Of a DNA stretch of 64,000 nucleotides, positions 1 through 8,987 are shown piece after piece. Position 1 is the first letter of the stretch; every line of letters starts with the position of its first letter. The notes below the pieces were generated by a model. That model did no database searches and had not been told where the DNA came from. It saw only the letters and a program-made list of their open reading frames with translations. Where the stretch lies: contig NZ_UGPW01000001.1 of assembly GCF_900453105.1 (NCBI RefSeq), positions 1,364,001 through 1,428,000 on the forward strand, written 5' to 3'. The position numbers and the translations under genes are program-made. The stretch comes from Moraxella ovis (GTDB taxonomy: Bacteria > Pseudomonadota > Gammaproteobacteria > Pseudomonadales > Moraxellaceae).

Positions 1-2
1 AC

Positions 3-1391
3 GCAAGCATGATACGGGCAGGGGCATTGCATAAAGCCAATGGCGGATATTTATTATTAGAAGCGTCATCGCTATTAGAGCACCCCTATGCGTGGCAAGG
101 GTTAAAGCGAGCCTTACAATCAAAATCGCTAAGCATATCAAGCCTAGAACAAATGCTAACCCTAACAGGCTCAGTATCTTTATCGCCTGACAGCACGCCA
201 TTATCGGTAAAAGTGATATTATTGGGCGAGCCTGATTTATATTATGAATTATTAGAATTTGAACCTGAATTTAATAACCTATTTAAAATCCGAGCCGATT
301 TTAATGACACCTTACCACGCAATCACGACAGCGAATTATTTATCACCCATAAAATCGCTGACATGATAAAAAAACAAGCATTGCCCACATTTGATAATAC
401 TGCCTTTGGGGCGATATTGGACGAATTGTCCGTCTATGCTGATGATAAAGACAAATTGGATTTGCACAGCGACAGATTATTACAACTTGTGGTAGAATCA
501 GCAAGGCAGTTTTATTTAAATCATTCTTATGACATTGATAATAAAAACAATGATAAAAATATTGCCAAAACTGTTAATAAAACCCACGTCCAAAATGCCT
601 TAGATGACATTAAAGAACGTAAAGGCTATTTAAAAGAATTATATTGGCAAGAGATTCAAAACGGACAACAGCTTATCAATACCACAGGAAAAGTAGTCGG
701 GCAAATCAACGCCTTGACCGTGATTGCCTATGCCGACAGCGAATTTGGCTTGCCTGCTCGCTTGACCGCACTCATCGCTCCTAAGTTTGGCACGGGCGAA
801 ATCTTAGACATAGAGCGAGACGTGGAGCTTGGCGGAAGTCTGCACGCCAAGGGAATGCTGATTATGACGAGCTTTTTACGCTCATTATTTAGCCAATTTG
901 CCGAGCTTAATTTCTCAGCAAGCCTTGCCTTTGAGCAAAGTTACGCCCACATTGACGGCGACAGTGCCACCCTTGCCGAATGTGCCGTGCTACTGTCCGC
1001 CCTTGCAAATGTGCCGATAAATCAATCACTTGCAATCACAGGCTCCATGAATCAGCTTGGGGACGCTCAGGCGATTGGCGGTGTGAACGAAAAAATCATT
1101 GGCTTTTTTGACGCTTGTGCTGAGCGTGGGCTTAACGGCGAGCAAGGCGTGATTATCCCAAAAACCAACATCGGACAGCTCATGCTCCCTGATAATGTCG
1201 TGGAGGCGGTAGAGCGTGGCGAGTTTCATGTTTATGCGGTGAGTAGCATTTATGAAGCGTTGTTTATTTTGACCGATATGCCGATTCATGATAAAAATAA
1301 AAAAGGCGATTATAAAAAGCATACGTTGTTTGGCAAAATCGTAAGACGGCTTATACAATGGGAAGATGATGATAATGAAGCCAAGAAATGA
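3..1391 (+). CDS. Lon-like AAA protease, C-terminal part (5' end outside window)
   Basis: ATP-dependent serine protease of the Lon-type (S16) family with a fused AAA module, the LonB/YcbZ-like group. The frame is open to the window edge, so the N-terminal part is missing. The visible part begins inside the ATPase module (RAGALHKANGGYLLLEA) and ends with the protease domain. The catalytic Ser lies in DGDSATLAE (codon about 963-965) and the catalytic Lys in GGVNEKIIGFF (about 1092), the expected Ser-Lys dyad. The role would be cytoplasmic protein quality control. The stop codon overlaps the start of a small downstream ORF by ATGA. The family call is firm; the physiological substrate is unknown. 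Confidence 0.9.
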   Translation, partial: ASMIRAGALHKANGGYLLLEASSLLEHPYAWQGLKRALQSKSLSISSLEQMLTLTGSVSLSPDSTPLSVKVILLGEPDLYYELLEFEPEFNNLFKIRADFNDTLPRNHDSELFITHKIADMIKKQALPTFDNTAFGAILDELSVYADDKDKLDLHSDRLLQLVVESARQFYLNHSYDIDNKNNDKNIAKTVNKTHVQNALDDIKERKGYLKELYWQEIQNGQQLINTTGKVVGQINALTVIAYADSEFGLPARLTALIAPKFGTGEILDIERDVELGGSLHAKGMLIMTSFLRSLFSQFAELNFSASLAFEQSYAHIDGDSATLAECAVLLSALANVPINQSLAITGSMNQLGDAQAIGGVNEKIIGFFDACAERGLNGEQGVIIPKTNIGQLMLPDNVVEAVERGEFHVYAVSSIYEALFILTDMPIHDKNKKGDYKKHTLFGKIVRRLIQWEDDDNEAKK

Positions 1392-1543
1392 ATAATAAAA
1401 TAAAAGAATATAAAAGCATGATGTTTTGGCGAAATGTCTATGTATATAGCCCATTTATTGTCATGCCAACCGTTGTTTATTTTATTCAAAGCGGTTTTGC
1501 AATCATGGTTATTTTGTGGCTAGTCGAAAGGCGAGAATATTGA
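1388..1543 (+). CDS. small membrane protein, 51 aa, coupled to the Lon-like gene
   Basis: A 51-residue ORF too short for most gene finders. Its ATG overlaps the protease stop as ATGA, which suggests translational coupling. The N-terminus is basic (MNNKIKEYKS). A hydrophobic stretch follows (VYVYSPFIVMPTVVYFI) and a second one (GFAIMVILWLV), ending with the charged tail ERREY. It would fit a one- or two-pass inner-membrane peptide. I do not recognise a family. Because coding status rests only on overlap and hydrophobic pattern, it could also be a chance ORF. Confidence 0.45.
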   Translation: MNNKIKEYKSMMFWRNVYVYSPFIVMPTVVYFIQSGFAIMVILWLVERREY

Positions 1544-1789
1544 TAAATTAAATCATCAATGATGAAATGAAAAATACCCTCTTGCAAAAGTAACAAGTTT
1601 AGATATTTAAAACACCAACTACATTTATCTAAGGTGGTTTTTTTATTTATAAGAGAAAGGTGTGATTTATGATGCGCTGATGTATGTTAAGGATGAACTC
1701 AAATACCAACAATAATACCAACAAAATCATGGATAGCAATAGATTATGACGGACTGCCAAAGACAAAAAAGGGCTTAAAGCCTAGAAAA

Positions 1790-1827
1790 ATCAAGGGCTG
1801 TCGTACGATGACGGACAGCCCTTGATT
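1790..1827 (-). terminator. terminator of tRNA-Pro
   Basis: Long inverted repeat (arms around ATCAAGGGCTGTC and GACAGCCCTTGAT) directly downstream of the tRNA on the minus strand. It is followed on that strand by TTTTTC, a classic Rho-independent terminator. Confidence 0.8.
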
Positions 1828-1833
1828 GTTTAA

Positions 1834-1910
1834 TGGTCGGAGTGGCGGGATTCGAACTCGCGACCCCTTGCACCCCATGCAAGTGCGCTACCAAGCTGCG
1901 CTACACCCCG
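1834..1910 (-). tRNA. tRNA-Pro (anticodon GGG)
   Basis: On the minus strand a complete cloverleaf can be drawn. The acceptor CGGGGTG pairs with CACTCCG, the D-arm is GCGCAGCTTGGTAGCGC, and the anticodon stem CTTGC/GCAAG encloses loop ATGGGGT with anticodon GGG. The T-loop GTTCGAATC and an encoded 3' ACCA follow. Length is 77 nt including CCA. It has its own promoter and terminator, so it is a single-gene transcription unit. Confidence 0.97.
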
Positions 1911-1922
1911 AATAGGATTGCC

Positions 1923-1950
1923 ATTTTATCAAATTTCTGAGATTTTGCAA
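1923..1950 (-). promoter_or_regulatory. sigma-70 promoter of tRNA-Pro
   Basis: On the minus strand TTGCAA (-35) is followed after 16 bp by TAAAAT (-10). The -10 ends about 13 nt before the tRNA 5' end, as expected for a stable RNA promoter. Confidence 0.7.
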
Positions 1951-2370
1951 GTGTTTTTACATGGCTTATGGCGCAAACTTATTCGCCTGACGATCAATAA
2001 AAGACGCGCTTCTATCATTAAATGGTTTTATTTTTGTTATTACATGCAAAATCCTTTATAATTAGCCATTTTCTCGCAGCAGCTTAGGCTGGCTGATGGC
2101 AGAACTTTTAGGCTATTTTCAAAACTGGGTGGAAATATCCACCCAAATAATATTAGGTTTAATTTTGTTAAATCAAATATTAGGTTGATTATGCGCAAGC
2201 TTCAAGCGCTATTTTTGCAGCGGTTGGTTGAATCATCTAACCTCATCTTGAGTTGTCACCCATCCAATGTAACAATATTAAAACACACTCAAAAGCAAGA
2301 ACTGAATGCGTTTTAGCACACGGCGGATTTTATTTGCAGTAATGCTTTGAGGTTGTATGACTAAACAATA
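1951..2370. other. gene-free AT-rich spacer before the defence-like island
   Basis: No convincing gene. There is a short direct repeat (AATATTAGGTT twice, near 2150 and 2178) inside a possible 30-codon hydrophobic ORF on the plus strand starting near 2097. That ORF has no supporting evidence. Confidence 0.4.
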
Positions 2371-3338
2371 TCAGTTTGTTAGCCCGAATTCCCACATGTG
2401 CATTTTACCAACCCCAGTACTACTACTTTGATTCTTTTGCATAAAATCATACACAATAGCAACATCTTTTTGATTTTTGGACTTAGCATTAATTGCAAAC
2501 CAAATCATACCAAGTGTTTGAGGTTTACTACCCATTGGGAATAGCACTATAGTTATGTCATCATCCAAGGGATCGATTTTTTCTTAATATGTTCATAGGT
2601 TTGTATTGGATCGTCTGAAGGAATCGGATGGATTCGTTGCTCTATTTTTTCCATTGAAGCTAGAAGCGTGAAATTTACGTCTACACTTCGCTTTTCCCAG
2701 CCAATATTAAATGGAGGTACGCCTATTATGAAATATTTATCGTGCTCATTTTCCACTTCATCAGAATTTAAAAACCCAGCAAGCCGGAAAGCTTCATACC
2801 CCAGGCTAACAAAATAAGCTTTGCTACCTAGCTTCTTGGGCTCAAAGTATTGTAGGTAATCCATACCGGCACCATTTCCAGAAAGGGCATAATTATACGC
2901 CCCTTTTAAATGAGGAAATTTTGAAAAAGCATTGGATGAATTGCAATATTTTTGAGGTTCTATATAGCAAACAGTAAACTTCAAAAGGTTTTTAAATAAC
3001 CCATCTAATAAATGTGTAAGATCTGGCACATCAAAAGTGGTTATATCAACAAGAATATTTTGATTTTGAAACTCAGATAATTTTTCTGCAAAAGCACTGA
3101 TGTGAACTTTTTGCCCCTCCATCGAAATAAGGACATTGTCTGATTGGTAGGTGCATCCAATTTCAACAACTTTAGGTTTTTTAATAAGAGTAGTGTCACC
3201 CATCATGCATTTCCAGAATTTTGTCCGATCATCGGTATCAATGTTCTGTCCAGAGAATACGACATCAAAATTCTTAACCCAAGGATGCTCTTTGCTTGGT
3301 TGGTATATGAAGTAGTTAATACACTCAATCATACTCAT
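2371..3338 (-). pseudogene. unknown partner protein of the ORC/CDC6-like ATPase, one frameshift
   Basis: About 320 residues when two minus-strand frames are joined. The start chosen is the ATG of MSMIECINYF, preceded by AAGGAG at good spacing; the longer upstream frame has no such site. The frames join at a run of six T (plus strand 2577-2582). One more base would give KKKIDPLDDDITIVLFP continuously, so this is a one-base contraction. A beta-strand pattern with ILVDITTFD and LGYEAFRLAGFL resembles a Rossmann-like sensor or nuclease fold, but this is only suggestive. I cannot name a family. It lies about 180 nt downstream of the ATPase pseudogene on the same strand, so the two were probably an operon. 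Confidence 0.6.
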
Positions 3339-3517
3339 TAAAAATATCTCCTTGAATCTTCTTTTTATTTGAATTCTTAAACTTAAGTTTAAGTTCTTCA
3401 AATTGATTGCTATCTCCATTGCATATAATATTCAAATCATGCACCTCCAAAGTAATTTTGTGCATCTTTCTATAGCTTATTCCAAAAGCGGGGCTGTACA
3501 TGGGTTTAATTGATAAT

Positions 3518-5222
3518 CTAGATACGTTTCCTTAAACTGTTTTTTTCTTTGGTATTGGGATGATCGATGAGTACGTTCCAGCACAATGCCTGATTAAGCA
3601 GACGCTCCAAACCACCTTCAAACGCATTACTATCTAGCGAAAAATGGTTAATTTCAGGCTCTGACAGCCTATCCTGATGCAAGATGTAAAAAATCTCCGC
3701 CAGTCTTACAGTCAAGACATTCAAAGCCTGCCCCAGAGGAGCGTACGAACCAATATCTTTTACAAGCTTCTGACTTACAGCTTTTGCGGCATCATGCATA
3801 CGGGTAGGTGGTATGCTATTCATGTTGGCAATATCAATGAAGCCGTCATGTATTGCATTGACTGAATCAAAGTACAATGCCAAAGATTGATAACATAATT
3901 CCAAAAAATGGCGTATATTGTCTGCGCTTAAATATATAAACCTATCAAATCCAGAGTATATAGGTATATTGTTATACATTGAATCCAAATTCAGTTTAAA
4001 TATTCCCGCATGCAAATAATGATCAATTTTTTCATTGAAGGATTTAAGTTCTGGGTCGGTCAGCTTGTTATTTAAACAACGGGTTAAAATATCAGGATCA
4101 AATGTTTTATGTTTTGATATTGCAGCAAGAGCAACAATCAAAACAGCATCCTCCTTTAGAAGCTTTATTGATTCTTCATTGAGGTGTTCTATATATTTTT
4201 GGTTTTTTATAGCTCTATCAACAAACTTGGGGTTTTGTTTTACATACTCAGAGACTAGATGTTTTGCAGAGTACTCCCTAAATATACCACTTGCAAAACT
4301 TAGACAGCATTCATCAGGAGTTTTTTGATAGTTGTCTGGATCCATGGTTGCAAGCAGTACTTTAGCAAAAAAAGACGCTTTTCAGATCTAGCTAAATTAT
4401 TTATAATTTTGTCAAGATTGATTTCTTCATAATCATGGTTCTTTTGCAGCTGCTCGCCCTGACTACCATCAAATAATTCCTCACCAGGTTCACTAACTTC
4501 GTTTGAAACCTGAGCATGTGCTTTATATGCAACATTCCAAGATAGTAGGTCATGTGAATGTTTGCACAGCCCATTAATGAATGATTGTTGTCCAGCGCTT
4601 AGATTTTCAAACTCATCAATAAAAACCTTAAAACATATATATTTTTTAATATATTTGGTGGATATACAAAAAAAGGTTCTCCCTGCAATGCTTGAGAATA
4701 GAGCCTCGATTTCTGAATGTCTAAATTATTTTTTAAATCTTCCAAGGCACATCCTTTTTCAGAAAAAGTATTTTGGAGCAATTGTAATATTTTGCTATCA
4801 GATAGAAACCTGTCTATAGAAAGACCTTGATGCTCGCAAGCATTAATCATGAAAGAAATCAGCTCTTGTGTCACTTCAAGTGTCACCATGGATGAAAATA
4901 GATTTCCAGCAATTTTTCCATCCAACTTTCTGGATATGGAGCGATAAAATGTAGTATCAGGCTTCCAATAGAAAATCACACTTTCAAGAGAATTAACATC
5001 TGTAGCGATTTTTTTATTTAGCTGCATCCAGTGGGAGAAATACTTTAAATATATTGTTTTCCCTGAGCCTCTACCCCCACCAAAGCCACTGATTGTTTTT
5101 TGCAAGAGATTAATTTGTTGCCCAAATGGTGGGCGAACAAATTTTTTTGCAAGTCTTTCGTGTGTATCATTTTCAGTTCGTTTGGCTGAAAGATTGGTTA
5201 ATACTTGCTGCACTTCTATCAT
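3518..5222 (-). pseudogene. ORC/CDC6-like AAA ATPase, two frameshifts
   Basis: P-loop ATPase of roughly 570 residues spread over three frame segments. The N-terminal part has Walker A GFGGGRGSGKT (minus strand near 5060). The middle part, out of frame with it, has Walker B VFIDEFENLS (near 4620). The C-terminal part runs from KRLFFAKVLLATMDPDNY to the end. Both breaks sit in homopolymers: six T at 4642-4647, where seven restores the frame, and seven A at 4367-4373, where eight restores it. Restoring both gives an unbroken protein. ORC/CDC6-like ATPases occur in mobile defence loci, where they are thought to act as regulatory or switch ATPases. It could be inactive, phase-variable or a sequencing artefact. 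Confidence 0.7.
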
Positions 5223-5379
5223 TTTTCAAATTCCTTTTCGGCGAATGAATGGTGGTATCATCACATGAACATAATTTTGACTTAAAAAGGAAGTTGTATT
5301 TATCAAGTATGCACTTCTCCTTATCACGCAGTTTGTTTCTTAGTTCTGTATCTCTTAATAATGACTCATAATCAGCCAT
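5173..5379 (-). CDS. small charged protein upstream of the ATPase
   Basis: About 68 residues from the ATG of MADYESLLRD, preceded by GGGAGA. It is rich in Lys, Arg and Asp and contains a CSCDD stretch. Its 3' end overlaps the ATPase start by about 50 bp in another frame, so it is either a separate small gene translationally linked to the ATPase or its displaced N-terminus. A longer TTG start at 5415 overlaps the stop of the XRE fragment. No family recognised. Confidence 0.45.
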   Translation of the reverse strand: MADYESLLRDTELRNKLRDKEKCILDKYNFLFKSKLCSCDDTTIHSPKRNLKNDRSAASINQSFSQTN

Positions 5380-5411
5380 ACAACATTCTCCCATTGCAAG
5401 GTATCTTGTTT

Positions 5412-5660
5412 TCAAATATCCATACTACTGCTTACTATATCATAAACAGCCAACAAGAGCAGTTTGTTGCTAGCTGCAGATAAATTTTGAATATAATCAA
5501 CTGTATGACCCTTTAGCATTTCTGGATCGATATCGCAGTTATTTAATGCAAATTTGCATAATATGCTAAAGTTTTTAGATCTAATCTTTGCCTTATTATT
5601 TAGAATTTTGCTTATTTGAGATTGGTCTATGCCTGCGCTTTTTACAATTCTCCTGGTTTT
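5412..5660 (-). pseudogene. XRE-type HTH regulator, 5'-truncated fragment
   Basis: On the minus strand about 82 codons read TRRIVKSAGIDQSQISKILNNK and onward, which is a recognisable XRE recognition helix (SAGIDQSQISKILNN), ending SSSMDI. There is no ATG; a stop codon lies just upstream in frame at 5661-5663. The missing N-terminus coincides with the join to the methylase remnant. Its stop overlaps a TTG that could start the next ORF. It was probably the autoregulator at the head of the ATPase operon. Confidence 0.55.
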
Positions 5661-6569
5661 TTAGGCGACATTCCCAAGAATACAACCTTGTTCTTGAGCA
5701 ACCCGCCTTTTCATCGAGCAAAAAGTGGATATACTTTTAGTTTTTTTGAAAATATTGGAATCTATCATCAATTGGATATTGCCTTTTTAGATAAAGCGAT
5801 CTCCCTGTCTTGCCAAACTTCATCTTTGCTATTTATTGTTTCAGCTCCTTTTATTAGTTTTTCTAGCTTTAAGCAGCATAGAAAAAAATTTCTTCAGAAA
5901 TTTAATGAAGTCAGTGTTATTGCTCTGCCTGATAATATATACACTGGCGCCGAAGTTGATTCTTATGCGATTATCGCCAAAAATACAGACAAAAAAATAT
6001 TCTCACTGTAGCCTACTAAGCATGGGGGTAGATGGAGGGATTCAAGATGCACCAGTGGTGAATGAAGAAGAGGCGTGTGAAAGCTTATGCTTCAATTTTC
6101 ACACCAAAAAGAAAATCTTATTATCAAAAGTTGGTAAAAATCATGTCACAATTGCTAAAATTATCAAGGAGATACGACGTGGTAGTAAAACTAAAAAACA
6201 ATTTAGTGAACTAAATATTGATGCGGTACACATCACAGATTTAATTGACAAAGATCTTGTGTTAAAGCAAAGACAATATCATCATACCCCTCATGCGTTC
6301 AATTTTGCGAAAGAGGGAGATATCTTAATCCCTAGGGTTGGCAAGAGATCTATAATGCGCGAATCTTTGGTTGCATCCGGTGCAGATTACTATACTGACT
6401 CGATATTTAAATTAACCGCCTCCACAGAAAATGAAACCGAAATCCTATGGGGTGCAATATCAAGTGATTTTGGAAAGGAATGGAGGGGTATTTATTCACA
6501 AGGGAAATGTGCGAAATATTTAACATGTGAAGCCTTAATGTCGATGCCCCTTTTGAATTAATTCCATAA
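5661..6569 (+). pseudogene. N6-adenine DNA methylase with target-recognition domain, truncated and frameshifted
   Basis: A remnant of a type I or IIG-like methylase. Motif IV appears as LFLSNPPFHRA. After it comes a Rossmann-like half, then a target-recognition-like region (HTPHAFNFAKEGDILIPRVG). Frame breaks lie near 5987-5993, where a run of seven A would restore the frame with six, and near 6525-6530. After the second break the ending reads SLNVDAPFELIP then TAA at 6567-6569. The SAM-binding N-terminus (motif I) is absent, so the enzyme cannot work. It probably belonged to a restriction-modification or related defence locus. Confidence 0.65.
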
Positions 6570-6582
6570 AATACCCAGTTTC

Positions 6583-6620
6583 AAATCACCCTCAAAATCA
6601 CTTGCTTTTGAGGGTGATTT
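6583..6620. terminator. hairpin between methylase remnant and cdiB
   Basis: A near-perfect 15-bp stem, AAATCACCCTCAAAA with TTTTGAGGGTGATTT and an 8-nt loop, between convergent genes. A/T-rich at both ends, so it may work in both directions. There is no long T tract. Confidence 0.6.
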
Positions 6621-6635
6621 GATGTCAACCTGCTT

Positions 6636-8492
6636 TTAAAACCCCACCCCCAAACTCATCCCACCAACCCAATCTTGATCACCAAAGTATTTAGGCTGTC
6701 TGATAGGATGTCCTGCAAAGAAGTCGTAGTTTAGGCGTAGTGGCTTAATTTGTCCTTTGATGCCGATTGCACCACCGACCAGAGTATGCCCAAGCAGCAG
6801 GTTGTCTTGTTCTTTGTTTTGCATGGCGATACTGCCAGCATCTAGAGCCAGATATAAACTGTGATTTGACTGCTTGATGGGAAAGCTGACATCTTGGCGC
6901 AGGATTGCTCCGATGTCACCTGACAGTGTCCGCTCACCATCAAAGCCACGCACGCTATATCGCCCACCAATGCTCATTCGCTCACTGGGGACTAGAGCTT
7001 CTTGGGTGTATTGGGCTTTTAGATTTGCCTGATAGCCTGCTTGGTAGTTATCATTAATTTTGATGGGCGTGGCAAAGTTGAGATTAAGTTTATAAATCGG
7101 TGTGCGTGCCGTGCCTTCGTTAAACAGACTCTCAGGTGGTGTCAAGGCATTAAATGCCCCTGTACCTCGTTGTATGCTGACATCTGTATTTAGCTGACTT
7201 TGCCCCAAGCGTATATCATGACGAATGCCTGCCGTCCAACCTGAGATTTTGCGGCGTTGTACATCGATTTGGGTATCATCAATATGGCTTTTTTGTGATT
7301 TGGTAAAGCTGCCCAAATTAAGCCATGTTTTGCTCTTGGCATCTCGATGTACCAAGTGGCTGGCGTTTAGACTGATGTTATCCGAATCACCACTGTAGAG
7401 ATAATCTTGATTTACCCCTGCCACGGTTTGATGATAGGTGTAATGACTGGCATTGGCATGAAAGACGGTATTTTTAATCGGTAATACATAGCCTAGTCCA
7501 TAGTTTTTACTGCCGCCTTTGTCGGTCTTATTGGTATATTCGTTTTTATTGATGCGATTGCCCAAATCACGGCTGTAGGTTAAGTAAAGTAAGTCATTAT
7601 GCCAAGTGGGGTTATCAAAGCTTAGGGTAGCACTGCCTTGGTATTTACCTGTGGTTTTTGAGCCTGAATCATCAAGGCTAAAACTGCCTCGCACTTTTTT
7701 GGATGCAGCGTATTTGATGAGTACATCACTTGCTCCCACCTTACCAGTCTCACTTGGCATGATGGCAAAGGTAGCATCAGAGCTTGGCACTCGTTTTAGG
7801 TTTTCAAGGGCGGTTTCAAGCTGTCTGATGTTTAGCACATCGTAAGCTTTAAAAGGCAAAGCGGTCTTAAAATTGGCGGGCAGTCCTGTAGGGTCTGTAT
7901 AAACTGTATAAATAGGTTTGGGGCTACTTAAAGTATCCGCCTTAATCTGTCCGATGATGCCTGGTACGAGGGTTAAGACCAGCTGTCCGCCAGATAAGTT
8001 TTGATCACCGATAAAGACTCTGGTGGTGGCAAAGCCACGCTCAATGAGGTGGTTTTGTACATCACGGACAATGCGATGAATGTCATTGATGTTGAGACAT
8101 TGACCCAATACACTACGCTTGCCATGGGTTAAGGGTGTGAGAGCAAAAGAAAATTGTCTTAGGTCTGTTTTATCTTTGACATCCAGTGGTGCATAAGCAA
8201 TTTGGTTGATGGTAAAACAAGGCAAATCATCGTGGCTGTCTTGACTGTTAGTATGAATAGAATCCATCTTGGCAACAGGTTCAAAGGCAGCTACATCAAC
8301 TTGCACGCTAGGGCTTGTCATCAATGATTGATTAAGCACAGCCTGTCTTTGCTCATTAAGCAAGATTTGCTGATGGGTAATCTGTTCAGGGGTATTGGCA
8401 TAAGCTGAACAGCATAAGGTCAAAGAGACGGCCAATGCCAGTCGTTTTGGTAAGGATAGTGTATGGTAAGATGAGTGGTTGATGTGAGTCAT
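6636..8492 (-). CDS. cdiB: CdiB/FhaC-family two-partner secretion transporter
   Basis: Outer-membrane TpsB translocator, 618 aa, that exports the CdiA protein encoded upstream. A Sec signal peptide (KRLALAVSLTLCCSAYA) is followed by an N-terminal plug and two POTRA regions with SSDATFAIMPSE and GASDVLIKY. A 16-strand barrel carries the conserved loop-6 motif (GGRYSVRGFDG). The last residues (LGVGF) end in aromatic Phe, the normal BAM signal. Length matches the family. It lies 147 bp downstream of the immunity gene on the same strand. A heptanucleotide tandem repeat sits in its 5' leader. Confidence 0.93.
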   Translation of the reverse strand: MTHINHSSYHTLSLPKRLALAVSLTLCCSAYANTPEQITHQQILLNEQRQAVLNQSLMTSPSVQVDVAAFEPVAKMDSIHTNSQDSHDDLPCFTINQIAYAPLDVKDKTDLRQFSFALTPLTHGKRSVLGQCLNINDIHRIVRDVQNHLIERGFATTRVFIGDQNLSGGQLVLTLVPGIIGQIKADTLSSPKPIYTVYTDPTGLPANFKTALPFKAYDVLNIRQLETALENLKRVPSSDATFAIMPSETGKVGASDVLIKYAASKKVRGSFSLDDSGSKTTGKYQGSATLSFDNPTWHNDLLYLTYSRDLGNRINKNEYTNKTDKGGSKNYGLGYVLPIKNTVFHANASHYTYHQTVAGVNQDYLYSGDSDNISLNASHLVHRDAKSKTWLNLGSFTKSQKSHIDDTQIDVQRRKISGWTAGIRHDIRLGQSQLNTDVSIQRGTGAFNALTPPESLFNEGTARTPIYKLNLNFATPIKINDNYQAGYQANLKAQYTQEALVPSERMSIGGRYSVRGFDGERTLSGDIGAILRQDVSFPIKQSNHSLYLALDAGSIAMQNKEQDNLLLGHTLVGGAIGIKGQIKPLRLNYDFFAGHPIRQPKYFGDQDWVGGMSLGVGF

Positions 8493-8509
8493 GGGTTTGG
8501 GGTTTTTGG

Positions 8510-8530
8510 GGTTGTGGGTTGTGGGTTGTG
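8510..8530. repeat. heptanucleotide tandem repeat, 3 copies, in the cdiB leader
   Basis: GGTTGTG three times on the plus strand, about 18-38 bp upstream of the cdiB ATG. The adjoining sequence is also G/T-biased. A change in copy number would alter the leader length. Confidence 0.75.
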
Positions 8531-8639
8531 GTCTTTAAGGGTTATGCTTGGGCAAAGCGAAGGCCAAACAAAATCAATAGGTTAAGCCACAAATGTTAGG
8601 TTTCACATTCGTTCAACTCAATCTACTGTTCTTATTGAT

Positions 8640-8987
8640 TTATTGGATATATACAAAATCCTTTATGCAAACCCTACCATCCGTTACAATCTCGGTAAAA
8701 TATTTTGATGCCGATGTTAAACTCATTAAAGGAAAAATTGCTAGTAGATTATACTCTCCTTTTTCAAATGCAGAGATAGCAATACAATTATCCAAAGAGT
8801 CTAGGCAGTAGTAGAGATTATTTGGGTTGTTTATTTTCTCTCCAAAAATTTCACAAGGTTCCCCTTGTAGATTATGTATTATACTCTTTTTCATCATGAT
8901 TTTATATTGATCATAAGGAAATAGAGTTTCGTTTTTTTGAAAAAAATCTCCCTTATGATATTTTTCATTTATATTGATGTCAATCAT
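8640..8987 (-). CDS. cdiI: CdiI candidate immunity protein
   Basis: 115 aa, acidic, no signal peptide and no membrane segment, so cytoplasmic. The start ATG overlaps the cdiA stop (ATGA). Position immediately after the toxin end is the main evidence for an immunity role. I see no conserved motif. By established CDI logic it would bind and inhibit the TNT toxin domain encoded just upstream. Identity as a TNT-specific antidote is inference; immunity proteins are highly diverse. Confidence 0.7.
   Translation of the reverse strand: MIDININEKYHKGDFFQKNETLFPYDQYKIMMKKSIIHNLQGEPCEIFGEKINNPNNLYYCLDSLDNCIAISAFEKGEYNLLAIFPLMSLTSASKYFTEIVTDGRVCIKDFVYIQ

Noticed and set aside
1026..1454. Long minus-strand ORF inside the Lon-like gene
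   Set aside because: It is antisense to a strongly conserved protein and shows no recognisable domain or ribosome binding site.
5616..5660. Start of the methylase at 5616
   Set aside because: The first codons overlap the XRE fragment on the other strand and look like read-through of the junction, not a native start.
8593..8811. Plus-strand ORF opposite cdiI
   Set aside because: It is antisense to the immunity gene; no upstream binding site and no independent support.
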